Assembly: GCA_035561515.1 (NCBI GenBank)
Contig: DATMXP010000020.1
Coordinates: 1 to 64,000 of the forward strand
DNA length: 64,000 nt
Source: Terriglobales bacterium
GTDB taxonomy: Bacteria > Acidobacteriota > Terriglobia > Terriglobales > Acidobacteriaceae
Direction of reading: 5' to 3'
Shown: in pieces, positions 63,779 through 64,000 of the stretch
Layout: every line of letters begins with the position of its first letter
Position numbering within the stretch: position 1 is the stretch's first letter
Made by a program: the position numbers and the translations under genes
The notes under the pieces: generated by a model
Told to the model about the DNA's origin: nothing
The model's database searches: none
Seen by the model: only the letters and a program-made list of their open reading frames with translations

Positions 63779-64000
63779 TGGAACTCCCTGTCAATATCGA
63801 AGCGGAACGCACGGTGTTAGGCGCGAATCTTTTGCGCAACGAACTCACGGGCCTCTGCGCTGAGTCGGGCCTGCGCCCCGATCACTTCAGCCTAAGCACG
63901 AACGGGGAGATATATGGGGTTCAACTTCGCCTGCACAACGAAGGACGGCCATTTGATACCTGTCTGCTGCTGGAAGAGATGGATGTCGCGAAAGCCGGGG
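63778..64000 (+). CDS. DnaB-type replicative helicase, N-terminal part (3' end outside window)
   Basis: The frame from ATG 63778 runs to the window end (74 codons). The start matches the N-terminal domain of DnaB: NIEAERTVLGANLLRNE, the LRPDHFSLSTNGEIYGV region and GRPFDTCLLLEEM. DnaB-like genes are common in phage and plasmid replication modules. This points to an autonomous replication module on the element. The Walker motifs lie outside the window. Confidence 0.82.
   Translation, partial: MELPVNIEAERTVLGANLLRNELTGLCAESGLRPDHFSLSTNGEIYGVQLRLHNEGRPFDTCLLLEEMDVAKAG

Overview
This window looks like chromosomal DNA of a Gram-negative soil bacterium, most likely Acidobacteriota (Terriglobia-like). 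That placement is an inference from gene content: a long Oar-type TonB-dependent receptor with a carboxypeptidase-regulatory N-terminus, many secreted esterases and SGNH hydrolases, a tannase-family esterase, a DUF4197 protein and TPR-rich envelope genes. No rRNA or other taxonomic marker is present.

Region 1 (1-7,040) is ordinary chromosome: a 5'-truncated hypothetical gene, pfkA, a small zinc-finger-like protein, a secreted TPR protein, an SDR oxidoreductase, a small membrane protein, a DUF4197 protein and an orphan rfbB.

Region 2 (7,056-27,865) is the most striking part. Two divergent operons flank a zinc-ribbon/RDD membrane protein. The minus-strand operon encodes five overlapping or nearly abutting secreted proteins, three of them TPR-rich. 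The plus-strand operon encodes ExbB/TolQ, two ExbD/TolR, a TonB/AgmX-like transducer, a giant DUF11/SdrD-repeat surface protein and a 1,533-residue OmpA-plus-beta-barrel protein. The leaders of the two operons are near-identical ~167-bp sequences in inverted orientation, so the halves are probably co-regulated. Directly upstream of the giant surface protein lies a c-di-GMP-I (GEMM) riboswitch aptamer, followed by a hairpin that can sequester the Shine-Dalgarno. Together this suggests a proton-motive-force-driven, envelope-spanning surface machine under c-di-GMP control, comparable in parts list to the Agl/Glt motor of Myxococcus but with a different outer-membrane part.

Region 3 (27,922-51,666) is a catabolic locus. 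A TonB receptor is followed on the same strand by eight genes, mostly secreted esterases/hydrolases plus a fructokinase. Next to it are a tannase-family esterase, a second SGNH hydrolase, a GntR-LacI-type regulator and a sucrose phosphorylase / MFS / GH32 operon. Related AT-rich operator candidates lie beside the receptor, the tannase, the SGNH hydrolase and the regulator. The gene set fits use of esterified (acylated) sucrose: outer-membrane uptake, deacylation, then sucrose phosphorolysis or hydrolysis and fructose phosphorylation.

Region 4 (53,439-64,000 and beyond) is an integrated element. It starts at a 45-bp 3' fragment of a tRNA-Asn gene (attachment site) and carries a SIR2-like gene, a frameshifted GIY-YIG gene, a six-gene phage-virion-like operon with a strong promoter and an Arc-like first gene, small zinc-ribbon and membrane genes, a cluster of 9-bp repeats, an excisionase-like HTH gene and the start of a DnaB-type helicase gene that runs off the window. 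The integrase and intact tRNA-Asn are expected beyond the right edge.
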